A stretch of DNA of 64,000 nt, from positions 5,664,323-5,728,322 of the forward strand of contig JAJEKV010000060.1 in assembly GCA_021234155.1 (NCBI GenBank). The letters are read 5' to 3'. The position numbers and the translations under genes are program-made. Source of the stretch: Isoetes taiwanensis (Eukaryota; Streptophyta; Lycopodiopsida; Isoetales; Isoetaceae). The notes below the pieces were generated by a model, which saw only the letters and a list, made by a program, of their open reading frames with translations, did no database searches and was not told the origin of the DNA. Below are positions 62,179 through 64,000 of this stretch, piece after piece. The stretch's first letter is position 1. Every line of letters starts with the position of its first letter.

Positions 62179-63789
62179 TGTGATGTTCCAAGTATTTATA
62201 CGGTATATGTACAAATACATTGACACGTCACCCAGTATAGATATGCCACCATGGGGTACGGTAACCTAGGGGGTTGACCTAAAAGGGATTTAATTAGCTA
62301 TGTTAATTAAAACATTAAGGATAATAACCTATGATTTGGGAAATTAATAATAACTAAGCTAATTATGGTTTGGGAAGGCACCACCTGGCCAAACTCGATT
62401 GGCCAGCATGGGGATTGCTAATTGGATCCAATAAGGTGGATCACCACCCCCCTTATCAGCCAGTAACCAACCAGTTGAGCGCCCAAGGAGCAGCTGAGCG
62501 CCCAAGGACTGTTGCAGACTTCACCAAATTCACTAAATCACCACTAGTTGTTGCTGCCACCCTACTTGCAGCATCATGGAAGCCCCTCTCGATAACGGTT
62601 CCAGCCGAAACACGGGTTAGTAGTAGTTAGCTTGTAACTTATAGGATAGTACTGTAGTACTCTCTTTGCTGATTGCCTTTGTTGAGATTAACCCTTCTCT
62701 GGTAAGTAGGATTACATTTCAATTATGAATAGGTGCTCTGTTAAGGAATTGGTTGATGTATCTATGAAGTATTTCGGTAGCTTCCATTAAACAGGGATTT
62801 AAAGGGGGGTAGAGACCTCTGAGCTCAAGTATGATAGTATGCTCCTAGCTAGAGCCCTGTAATATTCTTATTAGTTGCGGCCTGTGTACAAGAGACCACC
62901 GGGTCGTAGATGCTATGGTCTGGCTTAGCACCAGATAAGGGACACAGTGGTGAAGTGGGGGTGGGGTCTTGCACGAACATAAAAGGCTCCTGAGACTCCT
63001 ACAGTGGGCTAGGCCTGATAGCCGGTCACGGAGAGGGCCGGGTATGGGTCTGACACTCCCTGGGTGTAGAGGTGTGATCCGTATGGAGCATCTTGCACTT
63101 TGAGTAGAATTAGGGTGAGTAAGATGGGTAACTGCGGATGCGGGGGGCCCGATGCGGCACGTATTCTCTAGCTCACCCATGGAACCACTGCGGATCCCCG
63201 AAGGGGACGCTTCCGACCCGCCTCATCTGGACTGGGCGCCATGAACCCGGAGTAGGCTCAAAGGGTGATACCTTGAGTCTGCGTCTCGGGAAGGCTATAG
63301 CGAAGCCATAGCGTGAATCGACCCATCCGCAAAGTGTGTGCCCGGGAGGGGCGGATGGAGTGGACAACCCTAGCCGATGTTCTATGCCGCCCAACGCCAT
63401 GCCAAGACTCCTGGCCCGCCGATCTCTTGAGGCCCACCGTCGGTCGATCCTCACCGAGTCCGAGGGGGTAGAACCTGAGGTTTGGGGTGTTTTCTTAGTT
63501 TTAGATGCATATTCTTTGCCGTTGTTATTGGGATGGACGCGCCACCCTTCGTGGTGGTTATTTATATATGATTTATGCTGTGTGCTAATCCTTGTATTCA
63601 TGCTTCATGACGTAGGGAGCCCATCGGCGTGGGCGAATGAGACCTCCGGTGTCCTTCACACGAGCATCATCTCTACGCAGACGCCTCGGTCGGGCGGAGG
63701 GCCCTGCTCATGGCAAGTCGGTTGCCATGGGAGGGGAAAGTCCCCGTATGTATACGGCCGGGGGTCGTATATATTCAGGGAGCGTCACA
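62179..63789 (+). repeat. 5' LTR (1.6 kb) of an LTR retrotransposon running off the window
   Basis: Begins TGTGATGTTCCAAGTATTTAT and ends GGAGCGTCACA, followed one base later by the primer-binding site. The first half aligns with the truncated LTR at 42944-43661. The second half (62960-63780) is GC-rich and produces overlapping long ORFs on both strands, none with domains. Long LTRs of this size are commoner in Ty3/gypsy elements, but no coding region is visible to decide. Confidence 0.8.
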
Positions 63790-63790
63790 G

Positions 63791-64000
63791 TGGTATCAGA
63801 GCCGTGATTTCGGTTGCACGAAATCATAGCACTGACCAAACACTAACTCGTTAGCCCGGTAGTTAGGAGGAGGCTAAGCTAATGTGTTGTTAGTCCTCTT
63901 TGATGTTTGGTTCTGTGTTAGGTTAAACTAAAAAATTGTAGCTTTAAAGAATTAGGGCGACTGGAGGCCCCAAGTTCGGAAGAACTATAAATTCTTGTCG
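63791..64000 (+). mobile_element. primer-binding site and leader of the right-edge LTR element
   Basis: TGGTATCAGAGCC (63791-63803) follows the LTR end CA plus one G, matching the tRNA-Met primer-binding site. The remaining 200 bases are untranslated leader (TTAGGAGGAGGCTAAGC and so on); no gag start is reached before the window ends. Confidence 0.85.

Noticed and set aside
62845-63854. Long overlapping ORFs on both strands
   Set aside because: They lie inside the GC-rich second half of the right-edge LTR, overlap on opposite strands and show no domain; GC-rich composition explains the open frames.

Overview
This window looks like nuclear DNA of a land plant, probably a seed-free vascular plant such as a fern or lycophyte. 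It holds a nuclear rbcS gene with a transit peptide and two introns, an mTERF gene, a long P-class PPR gene and an intron-rich MCM8 gene, all embedded in AT-rich, retrotransposon-dominated sequence. The lineage is an inference from the rbcS sequence, the low gene density and a DUF7869-type gene family that I associate with non-flowering plants; the land-plant assignment itself is firm.

Layout. 1-2695 is the 5' part of a degraded Ty3/gypsy-like element on the minus strand (LTR, gag, protease). 2696-19900 has no confident intact gene: it holds minor repeats, a MITE, a perfect hairpin, a UDP-glycosyltransferase pseudogene, two copies of a tRNA-Met-like repeat, a 330-bp dispersed duplication and a LINE scrap. 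19920-28050 is a minus-strand DUF7869-type pseudogene split by a complete but decayed Ty1/copia element (20332-26352, target duplication GGTTA). 32518-36068 is a small gene island: rbcS (+) converging on an mTERF gene (-). 36890-46450 is mainly LINE fragments, LTR scraps and tandem duplications, including an ORF1-only LINE insertion with a poly(A) tail and a TCCAA target duplication. 47435-48092 is a tandem duplication just upstream of MCM8 (48241-53445, + strand; 17 exons reconstructed with consistent phases, 775 residues). A very young copia element (54035-59042; LTRs identical by eye; target duplication ACACG) separates MCM8 from a convergent PPR gene (59228-61003, -). The window ends in the 5' LTR (62179-63789), primer-binding site and leader of another LTR element.

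How the genes relate. The four intact genes do not form a pathway. rbcS supplies the Rubisco small subunit; the mTERF and PPR proteins are probably organelle-targeted and would act on organelle gene expression; MCM8 is a nuclear recombination and repair helicase subunit.

The most notable features are the interrupted DUF7869 gene, the ORF1-only LINE nested in a duplicated unit, the recurrence of TAA/TAG at likely glutamine codons in several decayed genes, and the young copia copy whose frame breaks mostly sit at short homopolymers. I found no CRISPR array, bacterial operon or rRNA, and no convincing new multi-gene system.
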